Assembly (NCBI GenBank): GCA_012960105.1
Contig: DUBV01000107.1
Span: 1 to 53,966, forward strand
Origin: Thiotrichaceae bacterium
GTDB taxonomy: Bacteria > Pseudomonadota > Gammaproteobacteria > Eutrophobiales > Eutrophobiaceae
DNA: 53,966 nucleotides
Direction: 5' to 3'
Made by a program: the position numbers and the translations under genes. The notes under the pieces were generated by a model. That model did no database searches. It had not been told where the DNA came from and was given only the letters and a program-made list of their open reading frames with translations. The stretch's first letter is position 1; every line of letters begins with the position of its first letter. Positions 9,710-19,663 of this stretch are shown here, in pieces.

Positions 9710-10168
9710 TTATGACTCTTCTTCTTCCGCAACAACATTTACCTTAATAGTCGCAGTTACATCGGCATGAAGTTGAACAACTAGTTCAATTTCACCAAGA
9801 CTGCGAATAGGTCCTTCAGGTAATCTAATTTCTTGTTTCGTTAGTTCGACACCAGATGCTGTTACAGCGTCTGCTATATCGGCCGTTCCAACTGAACCAA
9901 ACAATTTGCCTTCTTCGCCAGCTTTGCGTGCGATAGAAACAGTAACCGCATTTAACTTTTCAGCGCGTGCTGCCGCTGTATCAGACAGTACTTTTTGCTG
10001 TTTTTCCAGCTCAGTTCTACGAGCATCAAACTTGGCAATGTTGTCAACTGTAGCTGAAACTGCTTTTCCACTAGGGATAAGGTAGTTTCTACCAAAACCA
10101 GGCTTAACGTTGACTCGGTCACCTAAAGCTCCGAGTTTATGCACTTTTTCAAGCAAGATAATTTCCAT
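9710..10168 (-). CDS. rplI: 50S ribosomal protein L9
   Basis: 152 residues with the diagnostic L9 N-terminus ([19 protein letters not shown]), the rRNA-binding loop [13 protein letters not shown], a long connecting helix, and the C-terminal domain with an acidic tail. It is the last gene of the ribosomal cluster, separated from rpsR by the DUF2232 gene. Length is normal for the family. Confidence 0.97.
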   Translation of the reverse strand: MEIILLEKVHKLGALGDRVNVKPGFGRNYLIPSGKAVSATVDNIAKFDARRTELEKQQKVLSDTAAARAEKLNAVTVSIARKAGEEGKLFGSVGTADIADAVTASGVELTKQEIRLPEGPIRSLGEIELVVQLHADVTATIKVNVVAEEEES

Positions 10169-10239
10169 CAGACTACCTCAATTCAATACAATTTATGATA
10201 ACAGATTCTTTATTTGATTCTTTAATTTATTGGCTCGTT

Positions 10240-11142
10240 TCACAATTCGTTTTCTGAGCCAATTTTCTTTCTACGCCAACTAATATAAACGTCCGTCATT
10301 CCCAAACAGGCTATTAACAACCCCATTTGCGGTATTAATACTAATAAACAGTACATCGCACCTATCCAGGCTGTTGATAGCTTCAATTTATCAACATTTC
10401 GATGTACTGAAGAGATGCCCTGTATCAAATACATGAACATCAAAATAACCGTGATATCCCTGAACATCGCCTGCCATTGTTCACCAAGCGTGAAAACCAA
10501 CAGTATCATAATCCCACTTACTGGCAATATTACTGGCGGTAAATGCAGAGCATAAAATTCTTTTCGGAACGCACCCAGATTAAATAATCGGGATTGCCAC
10601 CATCTGGCACAAAATACAGCTATGAGAATATTCAACATCAAAGCTATTGCCATCATGGAATTAACCATCGGCGCACCGGCTTTCATTAACTCTTGATATT
10701 GCTCAAGTCGCTCAGGCGGTGCCGCTTCTGCAAGCATCAGATCAAACCACTGTTGCCACCAGTGAGCTACATCATCAATCGTAATGTAGGCTGCAGCAAT
10801 CAGCGAAATAACAAGTAAAGCAACCGCACTGAGTAATAAACCTTGCTGCTCACTTAATCGCAATACTGCAGAGGCAAACCAAACTGGCAACCAAATCACC
10901 ATCGCATAAGCGATACCGAATTGCGGCGGTAAACTCGCAACCACAAAAAATACTTGCAGCAATAATAAACTTAGAACTAACGTTTGCAGACCTATAGCAG
11001 CCCCTTTTCTCAGGGTAATTAAGCCAAGTACTGAACCGCTAATCAGATAAGCAAACGGTAGCATCAACACCGAAACCAACGCACTCAATGTTGTCACTAC
11101 TATGGCCTGAACTCTGCCACTCAGTATAAAGTTGCCTATCAT
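10240..11142 (-). CDS. DUF2232-type polytopic membrane protein
   Basis: 300 residues with about eight membrane segments (start MIGNFILSGRVQ). Its position between rpsR and rplI is the usual place for the DUF2232 (YybS-like) membrane protein in non-enteric gammaproteobacteria. Function is unknown. YybS-like proteins resemble ECF-type substrate-binding membrane components, but that is only family-level similarity. A perfect 8-bp hairpin lies between rpsR and this gene, suggesting separate transcript levels. Confidence 0.65.
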   Translation of the reverse strand: MIGNFILSGRVQAIVVTTLSALVSVLMLPFAYLISGSVLGLITLRKGAAIGLQTLVLSLLLLQVFFVVASLPPQFGIAYAMVIWLPVWFASAVLRLSEQQGLLLSAVALLVISLIAAAYITIDDVAHWWQQWFDLMLAEAAPPERLEQYQELMKAGAPMVNSMMAIALMLNILIAVFCARWWQSRLFNLGAFRKEFYALHLPPVILPVSGIMILLVFTLGEQWQAMFRDITVILMFMYLIQGISSVHRNVDKLKLSTAWIGAMYCLLVLIPQMGLLIACLGMTDVYISWRRKKIGSENEL

Positions 11143-11185
11143 GTGTTATTGATAAGCCAGAACACACTACTTCTGACCTTTCTAA

Positions 11186-11205
11186 GTTCATCTAAACAGA
11201 TGAAC
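11186..11205. other. Perfect 8-bp hairpin between rpsR and DUF2232 gene
   Basis: GTTCATCT (11186-11193) and AGATGAAC (11198-11205) form a perfect stem with an AAAC tetraloop, 24 bp after the rpsR stop codon. On the minus strand it is followed by TTAGAAAGG, not a U-tract. It is therefore more likely an mRNA end-stabiliser, attenuator or processing site than a classic terminator. Confidence 0.45.
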
Positions 11206-11229
11206 ATATTTCCTAATATTTCTTACAGA

Positions 11230-11454
11230 TTAATGCGCATCACAGTAAGGAATCAATGCAAGGTAGCGCGCACGCTTGATTGCAGTTGATAACTGACGTT
11301 GATAACGAGCATTGGTTCCTGAAATACGGCTAGGTACAATCTTTCCTGATTCAGAAACATAATTCTTTAGTGTATTGATATCTTTATAATCAATTTCAAT
11401 TACACCGTCTGCGGTGAAGCGACAAAATCTTTTACGTTTGAAATAACGAGCCAT
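11230..11454 (-). CDS. rpsR: 30S ribosomal protein S18
   Basis: 74 residues with the S18 signature: [12 protein letters not shown] at the N-terminus, [20 protein letters not shown] in the core and the conserved [12 protein letters not shown] end. It follows rpsF by 14 bp. The primosomal gene priB, which sits between these two in enterics, is absent. Confidence 0.97.
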   Translation of the reverse strand: MARYFKRKRFCRFTADGVIEIDYKDINTLKNYVSESGKIVPSRISGTNARYQRQLSTAIKRARYLALIPYCDAH

Positions 11455-11468
11455 TTGATAATCCCCTC

Positions 11469-11990
11469 TTATTCTTCAGTTGCAGGAGCTTCAGATTTTT
11501 CATCTGATTCCTTGTCAGTTTCTTGGGCAGGTTCTTCTGCAGCAGCTTCCGCAACAACAGGTTCTGGTTTAGCTTCTTCTGCAGGCTTAGCTTCTGCAGC
11601 AGGTTTAGCTTCTGCAACAGGCTTAGCTTCTGCAGCAACTCTAGGAGCTGGTGCTGATTTGCTTTCTTCTTCCTTGATCTTAATCAATGGAGAATCACCA
11701 GTAACAGCTTCGTCTTTTTTGACAACTAAGTTACGAATAACAGCATCATTAAAACGAAATGCTTCAGATAGTTGTTTCAAAGAATCAGCATCACATTCAA
11801 CGTTCATAAGAACATAATGTGCTTTATGGATTTTGTTTATTGGGTAGGCTAGAACTCGACGGCCCCAGTCTTCAAGACGATGGATAGTTCCGCTATTGCT
11901 GGTAACCATCTCTTTATAGCGATCGATCATCGCAGGTACTTGTTCACTCTGGTCAGGATGCACCAGAAATATAATTTCATAATGTCGCAT
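11469..11990 (-). CDS. rpsF: 30S ribosomal protein S6 with long low-complexity C-terminal tail
   Basis: The first ~100 residues are a canonical S6 ([19 protein letters not shown]; the central [20 protein letters not shown]). The remaining ~70 residues are an Ala/Glu/Lys/Pro-rich tail that repeats AEAKP about five times and ends in acidic residues, giving 173 residues in total against about 131 in E. coli. An AGAGGA Shine-Dalgarno lies 7 nt before the ATG. Tail length varies among S6 proteins and is the target of RimK glutamylation in E. coli; whether that applies here is unknown. First gene of the rpsF-rpsR cluster. Confidence 0.95.
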   Translation of the reverse strand: MRHYEIIFLVHPDQSEQVPAMIDRYKEMVTSNSGTIHRLEDWGRRVLAYPINKIHKAHYVLMNVECDADSLKQLSEAFRFNDAVIRNLVVKKDEAVTGDSPLIKIKEEESKSAPAPRVAAEAKPVAEAKPAAEAKPAEEAKPEPVVAEAAAEEPAQETDKESDEKSEAPATEE

Positions 11991-12060
11991 TATAATTCCT
12001 CTAGGTTAAAGCCTCCACGTATTTCAGAGTGAGGCAAGGACAAAGTCGGCGCGATTCTAA
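11991..12060 (-). promoter_or_regulatory. rpsF mRNA leader, candidate S6:S18 binding element
   Basis: The leader immediately upstream of rpsF contains a hairpin with arms gcctc and gaggc (about 12011-12035, minus strand) and a nearby CCG, followed by the Shine-Dalgarno. Many bacteria autoregulate rpsF through an S6:S18-binding hairpin with a CCG bulge in exactly this place. I see the stem and position but cannot confirm the consensus fold. Confidence 0.35.
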
Positions 12061-12165
12061 TGGATTGGCTAGCTGTCTGCAATGTGTCTTGTGACTAAAA
12101 CCGAAAAAATAGTCCTGAAACTGAGGTAAAGACAGCTTTTCGACGAAACTTTGCGAAAAATAAGA

Positions 12166-12918
12166 CTATTTAGCACCTCTTTGGCGAATAACCTCATATA
12201 AAACAACGCCTGTAGCAACGGAGACATTTAAACTCTCGATTTTGCCCAATATCGGCAATGAAGCGACATAATCACACTCTTTTAATATCGACTCGCGCAT
12301 ACCTTTGCCTTCACCGCCCATAATAATAGCCGTCGGGACGTTCATATTCATATCATATATAGACTGCTCCGCGCCGCCAGCCGTACCGACGACCCAGATT
12401 CCGGCTTCTTTCATTTTCTTTACTACACGTACCAAATTCACAACTGAAAGTATCGTCACATTCTCTACCGCGCCGCTAGCCACTTTTCTTACTGTCTCAT
12501 TAATACTTGCAGAACGATCTTTGGGAATAATAATAGCCGTCACACCCGCTGCATCTGCCGTACGAATACAAGCACCTAAATTATGCGGATCTTGTACTGA
12601 ATCAAGAATGAGATATAAAGGATTGTTGTCCTTGTTCAGTTCGAGTATCCCACCAAGATCATCATCAGTTTTTTTCTTCGCCGGTTTGATTTCAATAATC
12701 ACACCCTGATGATTCTGGTTCTTAGTCATCCTGCTCAGCGTCGCACGCGGCACAACTTGAACTGACGCGCCTAAAGTATTCACTTGCTGATGAATTACTT
12801 TTACAGATTCAGAGTTAATCGCTTCTTGTATCCAAACACTAAGGATCCTATCCGGTGATGTTTCTAATATCTGATTAACTGCGTGTAATCCAAAAATTTG
12901 TTCTGTTCTTCTAGCCAT
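12166..12918 (-). CDS. rlmB: 23S rRNA 2'-O-methyltransferase RlmB (Gm2251)
   Basis: SpoU/TrmH-family methyltransferase with an N-terminal substrate-binding domain (residues 1-75, starting with the typical IFGLHAVNQIL) and a C-terminal knotted SPOUT domain. All three SPOUT motifs are visible: DSVQDPHNLGACIRTADAAG, IIMGGEGKGM and SLNVSVATGVVLYE. It modifies G2251 in the 23S rRNA P-loop. At 250 residues it is normal length. It follows rnr by 16 bp, the classical rnr-rlmB pair. Confidence 0.95.
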   Translation of the reverse strand: MARRTEQIFGLHAVNQILETSPDRILSVWIQEAINSESVKVIHQQVNTLGASVQVVPRATLSRMTKNQNHQGVIIEIKPAKKKTDDDLGGILELNKDNNPLYLILDSVQDPHNLGACIRTADAAGVTAIIIPKDRSASINETVRKVASGAVENVTILSVVNLVRVVKKMKEAGIWVVGTAGGAEQSIYDMNMNVPTAIIMGGEGKGMRESILKECDYVASLPILGKIESLNVSVATGVVLYEVIRQRGAK

Positions 12919-12934
12919 TTAAATTAAATACCTA

Positions 12935-15124
12935 TTATTCTTCTTCTTGTAGTTCAAAATCTATTTTACGTTCGTCCAAATCAACTCTTGTTAATAACAC
13001 TTTTAATCGTTGACCCAATTTAAATACTGTACCACCACGCTCGCCACGTAAGGTATGTGTAATTGCATCATGATGATAATAATCCACCGGCAAGTTACTA
13101 ATATGAATCAAACCTTCGATATGTATGTCATCCAATACAACAAACAAACCAAACGCGGTTACCGAACTCACCATACCTTCAAATACTTCGCCGACCTTGT
13201 CTTTCATAAAGGCACACTTAAGACGCTGTACGGCATCACGTGAGGCTTCTTCTGCGCGCCGCTCTGTCATCGAACAATGCTCAGCTAACTCAAGCATCTC
13301 TTGCAGCGAATATTGAAATGTTTCTGAAGTATTACCATTAGTAATATGTTCAATGGCTCGATGTACCATCAAATCTGGATAACGTCTTATCGGTGAAGTA
13401 AAATGCGCATAGGTTGCAAAGCCTAAACCAAAGTGACCTTCGTTAACGATACTATATGCAGCCAACGGCATACTTCTTAATAAAATAGTTTCCAACATTT
13501 CTGTATCTTCGCGTTCGCGAATCACTTTCATTAATACTGCATAGTCTTTAGAGGTAGGTTCTTCTCCACCGCCTAGAGATAAACCTAGCTGAGATAGTAA
13601 TGTTCGTACATTTTCAAGTTTCTCAACTTTAGGTGTTTCATGAATACGATACATACAAAAAATGTCATTTTCTTGCAGAAATTCACCCGCAGCAACATTA
13701 GCTGCCAACATCATTTCTTCGATCAAGCGATGCGCTTCATTTCTATCTACCTGATGTATCGCCGCTATATTTCCTTCATCATCAAACTCAAAACGTGATT
13801 CCATTGAAGAAAAGTCAATCAGTCCATTTTTCTTACGTTCTGCATGTAAGAGTTGATACAGTTGAAACAAATCATCTAAGTGTGTAACTAATTCACCACG
13901 TTTATTTCTGGCATCATCATCTTTATCAACGACAATCGATTGCATCTCATCATAAGTCAGTCGTGCAGACGATTTAATAAGACCTTTGAAAAAAGTAGTG
14001 CGTTTCACTTTTCCCTTGGCATCAAGATTTAACTCGCAAACAAGACTATAACGTTCAACGTCAGGTTTAAGAGAACATAAACCATTAGATAATATTTCCG
14101 GCAACATCGGAATAACACGATCAGGAAAATAAACAGAGGTGCCACGCAAACGTGCTTCATCGTCCAGCGAATTTTGTTTCTTTACATAATGAGATACATC
14201 CGCAATCGCAACTAATAATTTCCAGCCATTACCTTCTTTCTCACAATATACGGCATCATCAAAATCACGTGCATCTGCACCATCGATAGTAACTAAAGGA
14301 AGTTCACGAATATCTTTTCTATTATCAAGGTCATCCAATACGATTTTATTGTTTAAACCTTCAATCTCTTTTTCAACTGCATCAGGCCATTCAAACGGAA
14401 GTTCATAACTACGCATAGCAAGGTCAACCGCCATGCTACCTTCAAGATCATCACCAATAATACTTAAAATCTTACCGATAGCTTGACGGTGTTTTTCCGG
14501 CTGATGAATAATCTCGACAACAACATATTGTCCATATTTAGCTTTATTCTTTTTATTGGGAGGTATTAATAAATTCTGACTAATACGTTTATTGTCAGGA
14601 ATAACATAAGCAACTCCTTTATCTTCGAGATAACGTCCTACCAATTGATGATTAGCTCGTTCTAATACTTCGACCAGCGAACCTTCTCGTTTACCACGTT
14701 TATCAACACTCACCTGACGAACCAGAACTCGATCACCATTTAGTATGGTTCGCATTTGTCGTGCGGATAAAAACAAATCTTTACCACCTTCATCGGGTAC
14801 TACAAAACCATATCCATCTGGATGACCAATGACTCGACCTTTAATCAAATCCATTTTTTCAATTAAACCGTAACTACCTCGGCGATTACGAATTAATTGA
14901 CCATCACGCGTCATCGCTTTTAAACGGTGACCTAAAGCACGTCGAATCTCAGGATCACGAATAATAAAAGCTTCTGCTAAATCCTTACGCGCAAGCGGCC
15001 GCCCTGCTTCACGTAAAACCTCCATAATGGCTTCGCGTTCAGGCAAATCGAATTTTCTCTTTGAGGAGGATTCTGACTTTGCTTTTGGATTATATTTAGA
15101 TTTCTTTTTTGTATTCTTTGACAT
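12935..15124 (-). CDS. rnr: Ribonuclease R
   Basis: 3'-5' exoribonuclease of the RNB family that degrades structured RNA. The 729-residue protein has a basic, Lys/Ser-rich N-terminus, a winged-helix region, cold-shock domains, the RNB catalytic core (TIDGADARDFDDAV with clustered acidic residues; YAHFTSPIRRYPDLMVHR near residue 570), and a C-terminal S1 domain (VGEVFEGMVSSVTAFGLFV). E. coli RNase R is longer, mostly through its C-terminal basic tail, which is missing here: this protein ends just after the S1 domain. Confidence 0.96.
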   Translation of the reverse strand: MSKNTKKKSKYNPKAKSESSSKRKFDLPEREAIMEVLREAGRPLARKDLAEAFIIRDPEIRRALGHRLKAMTRDGQLIRNRRGSYGLIEKMDLIKGRVIGHPDGYGFVVPDEGGKDLFLSARQMRTILNGDRVLVRQVSVDKRGKREGSLVEVLERANHQLVGRYLEDKGVAYVIPDNKRISQNLLIPPNKKNKAKYGQYVVVEIIHQPEKHRQAIGKILSIIGDDLEGSMAVDLAMRSYELPFEWPDAVEKEIEGLNNKIVLDDLDNRKDIRELPLVTIDGADARDFDDAVYCEKEGNGWKLLVAIADVSHYVKKQNSLDDEARLRGTSVYFPDRVIPMLPEILSNGLCSLKPDVERYSLVCELNLDAKGKVKRTTFFKGLIKSSARLTYDEMQSIVVDKDDDARNKRGELVTHLDDLFQLYQLLHAERKKNGLIDFSSMESRFEFDDEGNIAAIHQVDRNEAHRLIEEMMLAANVAAGEFLQENDIFCMYRIHETPKVEKLENVRTLLSQLGLSLGGGEEPTSKDYAVLMKVIREREDTEMLETILLRSMPLAAYSIVNEGHFGLGFATYAHFTSPIRRYPDLMVHRAIEHITNGNTSETFQYSLQEMLELAEHCSMTERRAEEASRDAVQRLKCAFMKDKVGEVFEGMVSSVTAFGLFVVLDDIHIEGLIHISNLPVDYYHHDAITHTLRGERGGTVFKLGQRLKVLLTRVDLDERKIDFELQEEE

Positions 15125-15200
15125 CGTTATTCAACGGATTGACAATATTCAGGCGGATAGTTAAAGTCCGCCGTTCTTTAGTTCCTATACTATAACACAT

Positions 15201-15287
15201 GCCCAGGTGGCGGAATTGGTAGACGCGCTAGCTTCAGGTGCTAGTAGGAGTAATCCTGTGGAGGTTCAAGTCCTCTTCTGGGCACCA
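15201..15287 (+). tRNA. tRNA-Leu (anticodon CAG), CCA encoded
   Basis: 87-nt class II tRNA. The acceptor GCCCAGG pairs with TCTGGGC before the discriminator A and an encoded CCA (15285-15287). The anticodon stem ctagc/gctag encloses the loop ttCAGgt, so the anticodon is CAG, reading CUG leucine codons. There is a long variable arm, and the T-arm loop is TTCAAGT. A -10-like TATACT/TATAAC pair lies at 15186-15196. It is transcribed opposite to rnr. A GGCGGA/TCCGCC inverted repeat (15152-15172) lies between the two. Confidence 0.95.
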
Positions 15288-15350
15288 TTCTTTATTACAA
15301 ATAATATTAAGTCTCTATCGTCCATAAGCTGACTTACCAGAATAATGAAA

Positions 15351-16163
15351 TTAATCATTATCGAGCATTTTAGTAGTATTTTGCTTTATATTGTTAGATA
15401 GATCTTCTTTTGCCTGATAGCCCTTAATTAGTATAAGGAGACCAATCGCTGCAAAAATATGCTTTAATGAGTGTCCACTAATAACTACCATAATATCGTG
15501 CAAAATAAAATCATAGTGTTCGAATAATTTTGCAAGTATATAAGTAGCTAATAACCACCAATAATGATCTACCTTTTCAAATACTGAAGTGAACATACAT
15601 AGTACTATGGGAATTGCCGCTATAGGAAAAAACTGAACGATAATATAAGGACGGAGGTCCCCTTTTCCATTCATTTCCGTTACATCCCAATATATAACAG
15701 ATGAAAGCCCAATTAATAGCAACGGCAACAAAAAAACCTTACCGAATTTTATAGAAAAAAATTCACTTATAATGATAGAAAGCAAGCCCATAAATACAAT
15801 CGTCATTGGGAGTCGATCCCAAACTAAAGTGTCGTTACTAGGATATAAATGATAATAACCTGAACCAAATGAAACTAATGCTGCACCTAAGAAGAGTGTT
15901 ATATACGCATATTTATTTTCATATAGTATATTTAGATCTCTATTTTTTAATATGCTAACAAGACCTAAGCATCCGACTGCCAAAAAGAAAATATTAGATA
16001 AAACATTTAATGCGTTTGGAATTCCAAAAACAGTATCCTTATCAGAAAATTGATGATACATGATATCTTGAGTGATCGGGGGCACTATCAAAAAAGAAAC
16101 AGTTACAACTATTACGAAACAGATAATAAAAAAAACACCCATCTTTTCTTTTGTTGATTCCAT
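15351..16163 (-). CDS. Ceramidase-fold (CREST superfamily) membrane hydrolase-like protein
   Basis: 270 residues from the ATG at 16163; a longer upstream frame overlaps the preceding gene and is rejected. About seven membrane segments. The motifs GSGYYHLYPSNDTLVWDRLP (about residues 92-111) and GHSLKHIFAA (near residue 240) supply the Ser/His/Asp and His-x3-His-type metal ligands typical of bacterial alkaline-ceramidase-like proteins. The start lies 1 nt after the stop of the acyltransferase/ligase fusion, so the two are co-transcribed and may act on the same lipid pool. Whether the substrate is an amide lipid is not shown. Confidence 0.7.
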   Translation of the reverse strand: MESTKEKMGVFFIICFVIVVTVSFLIVPPITQDIMYHQFSDKDTVFGIPNALNVLSNIFFLAVGCLGLVSILKNRDLNILYENKYAYITLFLGAALVSFGSGYYHLYPSNDTLVWDRLPMTIVFMGLLSIIISEFFSIKFGKVFLLPLLLIGLSSVIYWDVTEMNGKGDLRPYIIVQFFPIAAIPIVLCMFTSVFEKVDHYWWLLATYILAKLFEHYDFILHDIMVVISGHSLKHIFAAIGLLILIKGYQAKEDLSNNIKQNTTKMLDND

Positions 16164-16164
16164 G

Positions 16165-19100
16165 TTAAGAAGTCTCAACCAACAATTTCTTCGCCATCTT
16201 AAAATCTGTCTTTCCACTACCCAACTTAGGTATTTCATCAACTACTTTAACGTCTGAAGGAATCATCAACGAATTAGCTTTTGCTTCAAGCATTCCTTTT
16301 TTAATCTCTTCAAGTTGGATTTCTTCGGTAATGATTAATGCTATTTTTTCACCTTTCTTTTCATCAGGCAGATTAATCGCAACCAGTTCCAACTCCGGTT
16401 TATCTAGTGCAGTTCGTACAGCATCTTCCACTGCCGTTAAGCTAACCATTTCACCACCGAGTTTGGCGAATCGTGAATAACGATCGACTATGGTTAGGAA
16501 GCCATCTTCATCCAAGTGTCCTTTATCACCAGTTTTATACCAGCGGGTATCATCGATAATGGTTATCACCTCATTGGTTTTTTCTTCGTCATCTAGGTAA
16601 CCCAACATGACTTGTGAACCGCCAATTAAAATCAGACCATCTTCACCTGTTGTTAATTCTTCTAATGAATCAGGATCGACTATGCGATAACTTGTGCCGG
16701 GTAATGGCATACCAACGGTACCTAACTTATTACCTTGTTGTACTTTCCAGTAGTTAACATCTAGTGCATCAGGAATATTTACACTGGCAACCGGTGTTGT
16801 TTCAGTTGCGCCATAGCCTTCATAGATATCTTTATTAAATTTAAGTTTGAAGGCTTCACGTACATCAGGCCTTAATCTTTCTGCACCGGCTATAACGATA
16901 CGCAATGACTCCAGCATTAGTGGATGGATACGGCGATTCTTTGTATAGAGTCGTAAGAATGTGGATGTACCAATAAGAACCGTGGCACGATATTTAGCTA
17001 TCGCTTTGGCAACGTTAACCACATCGGTTGGATCTGGATGACAAACTACCGGAATACCTTCAACCAATGGCATAAATGTTGTTGCCGTTAAGCCTATGGC
17101 ATGAAACAAAGGTAAACTTGCCATGATAACATCGGTATCTTGCGTATTTAACATATCTGAAATCTGTTTCAGGTTCGCCATGATATTACGATGACTAAGC
17201 ATGATACCTTTCGGTGTGCCTTCACTACCGCTGGAAAATAATATTGCCGCAGGTGAATTAATATCCTCTCTTTTACAATACAACAATTTCAATAAACATG
17301 CCGGTGAAATCAGAACCGTTAACAATGTACGTAAGCTTGTTGCCTTACTGATGTCTTCTTTCAAATCTTCCATGTAGAAAAACTTACTGTCAGGAAAAGC
17401 ATCGTTAAGATCGATGCCTTTCTTTACCAACTTCTCCATGAACTTTCTAGAAGTATAGATCGATTTAACACCTGCTTTAGTCACTGACGCCTGCAGTGCT
17501 TCACGACTCGACGTAAAGTTTAAATTCACTACTGTCTTGCCACGAATAATCGTCGCCATATTAGCAATACAACCGGCACTACTTGTTGGTAATAACAAAC
17601 CTATATTTTGTTCCGGCGAATGTTTTTTGATTAAACGAGAAAAGCAAATCACACTGGTTAAGAACTTATTATTATTTAATGAGCCTGCAATTGAGTCGGC
17701 AACAGATAATTCATCACCATTGCATTTTGCTGTATCGATAAATGCTGAGCCTATGGTCGGTAAATTAGCGGTGTAGTGTTCCCATGAATCGATAGACAAA
17801 TCACAGATACGTTTCTTTAACGTTTCCGGTGTCGTATCTATCGGTAATTTTTCACCAAAGGCAACACTGATATCATGTCGAATACCACTACTGCGCAAAT
17901 TCTTTAATTTTTCACTGGAACGCGAAAACCAGCTTCCCCATAAACCGCGTAGATAAAAAGGCAAGATGACGGCATTGGTATCTTCCGCGGCTTTTTCATA
18001 ACCACGTTGGAATTCGGCTAACTGACCTGTACGACTGATAGTACCTTCCGGAAATAAACAAACCACATCACCTTTATTCAAACTATCACTGATTTCTTGA
18101 AGTGCTGAGCGACTTGCCCCGGTTGATATAGGAATCACATTAAAAATATCGAGAAACCATTTTAAATACCAGCGTTCGTAAATATTACGGATCATAACGA
18201 AACGTATTGGACGCGGCGAAGCCATTTGAATGATGCCCCAATCTATCCAACTAATATGATTACCTAACATCAACACGCCACCGGTCTCTGGTATGTTTTT
18301 TAATCCCAATACTTCAAGGCGATAACGATGACCGATAATGTAACCAATAATAAAGCGAACTAATGACTGCGGTAATTTATAAATTGTATAAATTGTACCG
18401 ACGACGGCAACGACAAATAGAATATTAAAAAGCCCAATACTACCCATACCCATTAATGCAAAAATAACAGTCAATCCGAGGAAACTTATCATGAAGATGT
18501 TTTGTATGAAGTTATTACCAGCCAGAACGCGGCCTACTTCATCTTCTTCAGAATGAAACTGAATCAAGGCGTTAAGTGGAATAAGTAACAAGCCACCGAA
18601 TACACCCCATGCAAAGAAGTTCACCATTTGAAAATAAATATTTTGAACCATTGGTAACGCTAATAAACAAACAGCAATACCTATTGAACCTATAGGTATC
18701 ATTCCTGTTTCAATATGTGTTTTTGAAATACGGCCAGCGATAATCGAACCCATCATGATGCCTAAGCCAGCACAAGCTAAGGTACCTTGAATAATTATGG
18801 TATTCATAATGCCCATGGATTCTTTCGCGTATGCCGGAAATGATGACAACATGACTTGAGACAGAGACCAAAATATAGACAAACCAATGACAGACAAAAA
18901 GATTACTTCGCGATCAGTAACAGATCGGAGATTTGATTTTAAATAGGAACCGCTGGTATATATTTTCCAATCAAAATTCATCGTATCATCAACTTTCTGT
19001 TTTGCTGGCAAGCCATAGGCAAAACATAATTCAACAATACTAAATGCAACTAACGCCCAACCTATTGGCGCGATACTTTCCAATAACAAAGAAGTATCAG

Positions 19101-19614
19101 TAAAACTTACATCAGCAAGAAGAGATTCGAACAGAATTGAAAAGGCGAAAATACCCGCCAAAATAGCAATGGTTGTCGCCGCTTGAACCACGCCATTGGC
19201 ACCTGCCAAATTATCCTTACCAACCAATTCTTTGATATAGCCGTATTTAGCTGGCGAATAAAATGCACTTTGTAATGCCAACAAAAATGTCATGGCAAAA
19301 GCCGGCCAAAACCATCCCAGGTAATAAAATAAAGTAATACAAAGCGTGATGCCGACAGCAAGCCAGGCACTGATACGCATCACTTTGTTTTTCGGAAATT
19401 TATCTGCGCAATAACCCGCAGGAGAAAGCAACATAATGAAAGGAAGTAGAATGAGACCATTTACAATTGCGGTTAGAACAATCTGTTCTGTACCGTCGTA
19501 AACCTTGAACACCGTATTTTGAATAATGATCTTATGGCCAAGATCGACAAAGGCATTTAAGAAAACCATAACGATAAATGGAATAAAGCCTTTAAACTTG
19601 AATAAATATGCCAT
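16165..19614 (-). CDS. aas: LplT-PlsC-acyl-ligase fusion, lysophospholipid import and re-acylation
   Basis: About 1,149 residues in three parts. Residues 1-415 are an MFS transporter related to the lysophospholipid flippase LplT. Residues 430-600 are a PlsC acyltransferase with the NHISWIDW (H-x4-D) box and FPEGTISRTG. Residues 640-1149 are an AMP-forming acyl-ACP/CoA ligase with SSGSEGTPKG and YKTGDKGHLDEDGF. In E. coli LplT and Aas are separate neighbours; here they form one chain. I start at ATG 19614, with AGGAG 9 nt upstream, rather than the TTG at 19623. It is followed by the ceramidase-fold gene, and divergent from an HTH regulator. Confidence 0.92.
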   Translation of the reverse strand: MAYLFKFKGFIPFIVMVFLNAFVDLGHKIIIQNTVFKVYDGTEQIVLTAIVNGLILLPFIMLLSPAGYCADKFPKNKVMRISAWLAVGITLCITLFYYLGWFWPAFAMTFLLALQSAFYSPAKYGYIKELVGKDNLAGANGVVQAATTIAILAGIFAFSILFESLLADVSFTDTSLLLESIAPIGWALVAFSIVELCFAYGLPAKQKVDDTMNFDWKIYTSGSYLKSNLRSVTDREVIFLSVIGLSIFWSLSQVMLSSFPAYAKESMGIMNTIIIQGTLACAGLGIMMGSIIAGRISKTHIETGMIPIGSIGIAVCLLALPMVQNIYFQMVNFFAWGVFGGLLLIPLNALIQFHSEEDEVGRVLAGNNFIQNIFMISFLGLTVIFALMGMGSIGLFNILFVVAVVGTIYTIYKLPQSLVRFIIGYIIGHRYRLEVLGLKNIPETGGVLMLGNHISWIDWGIIQMASPRPIRFVMIRNIYERWYLKWFLDIFNVIPISTGASRSALQEISDSLNKGDVVCLFPEGTISRTGQLAEFQRGYEKAAEDTNAVILPFYLRGLWGSWFSRSSEKLKNLRSSGIRHDISVAFGEKLPIDTTPETLKKRICDLSIDSWEHYTANLPTIGSAFIDTAKCNGDELSVADSIAGSLNNNKFLTSVICFSRLIKKHSPEQNIGLLLPTSSAGCIANMATIIRGKTVVNLNFTSSREALQASVTKAGVKSIYTSRKFMEKLVKKGIDLNDAFPDSKFFYMEDLKEDISKATSLRTLLTVLISPACLLKLLYCKREDINSPAAILFSSGSEGTPKGIMLSHRNIMANLKQISDMLNTQDTDVIMASLPLFHAIGLTATTFMPLVEGIPVVCHPDPTDVVNVAKAIAKYRATVLIGTSTFLRLYTKNRRIHPLMLESLRIVIAGAERLRPDVREAFKLKFNKDIYEGYGATETTPVASVNIPDALDVNYWKVQQGNKLGTVGMPLPGTSYRIVDPDSLEELTTGEDGLILIGGSQVMLGYLDDEEKTNEVITIIDDTRWYKTGDKGHLDEDGFLTIVDRYSRFAKLGGEMVSLTAVEDAVRTALDKPELELVAINLPDEKKGEKIALIITEEIQLEEIKKGMLEAKANSLMIPSDVKVVDEIPKLGSGKTDFKMAKKLLVETS

Positions 19615-19663
19615 TAATGACAACTCCTCTTACTACTCTTGAAAGATTTCCTTGTAAACTAGC

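Noticed and set aside
11455-11817. Plus-strand open frame opposite rpsF, rich in Ser/Ala/Gly
   Set aside because: It is the antisense shadow of the AEAKP repeat tail of S6, with no ribosome binding site or family similarity.
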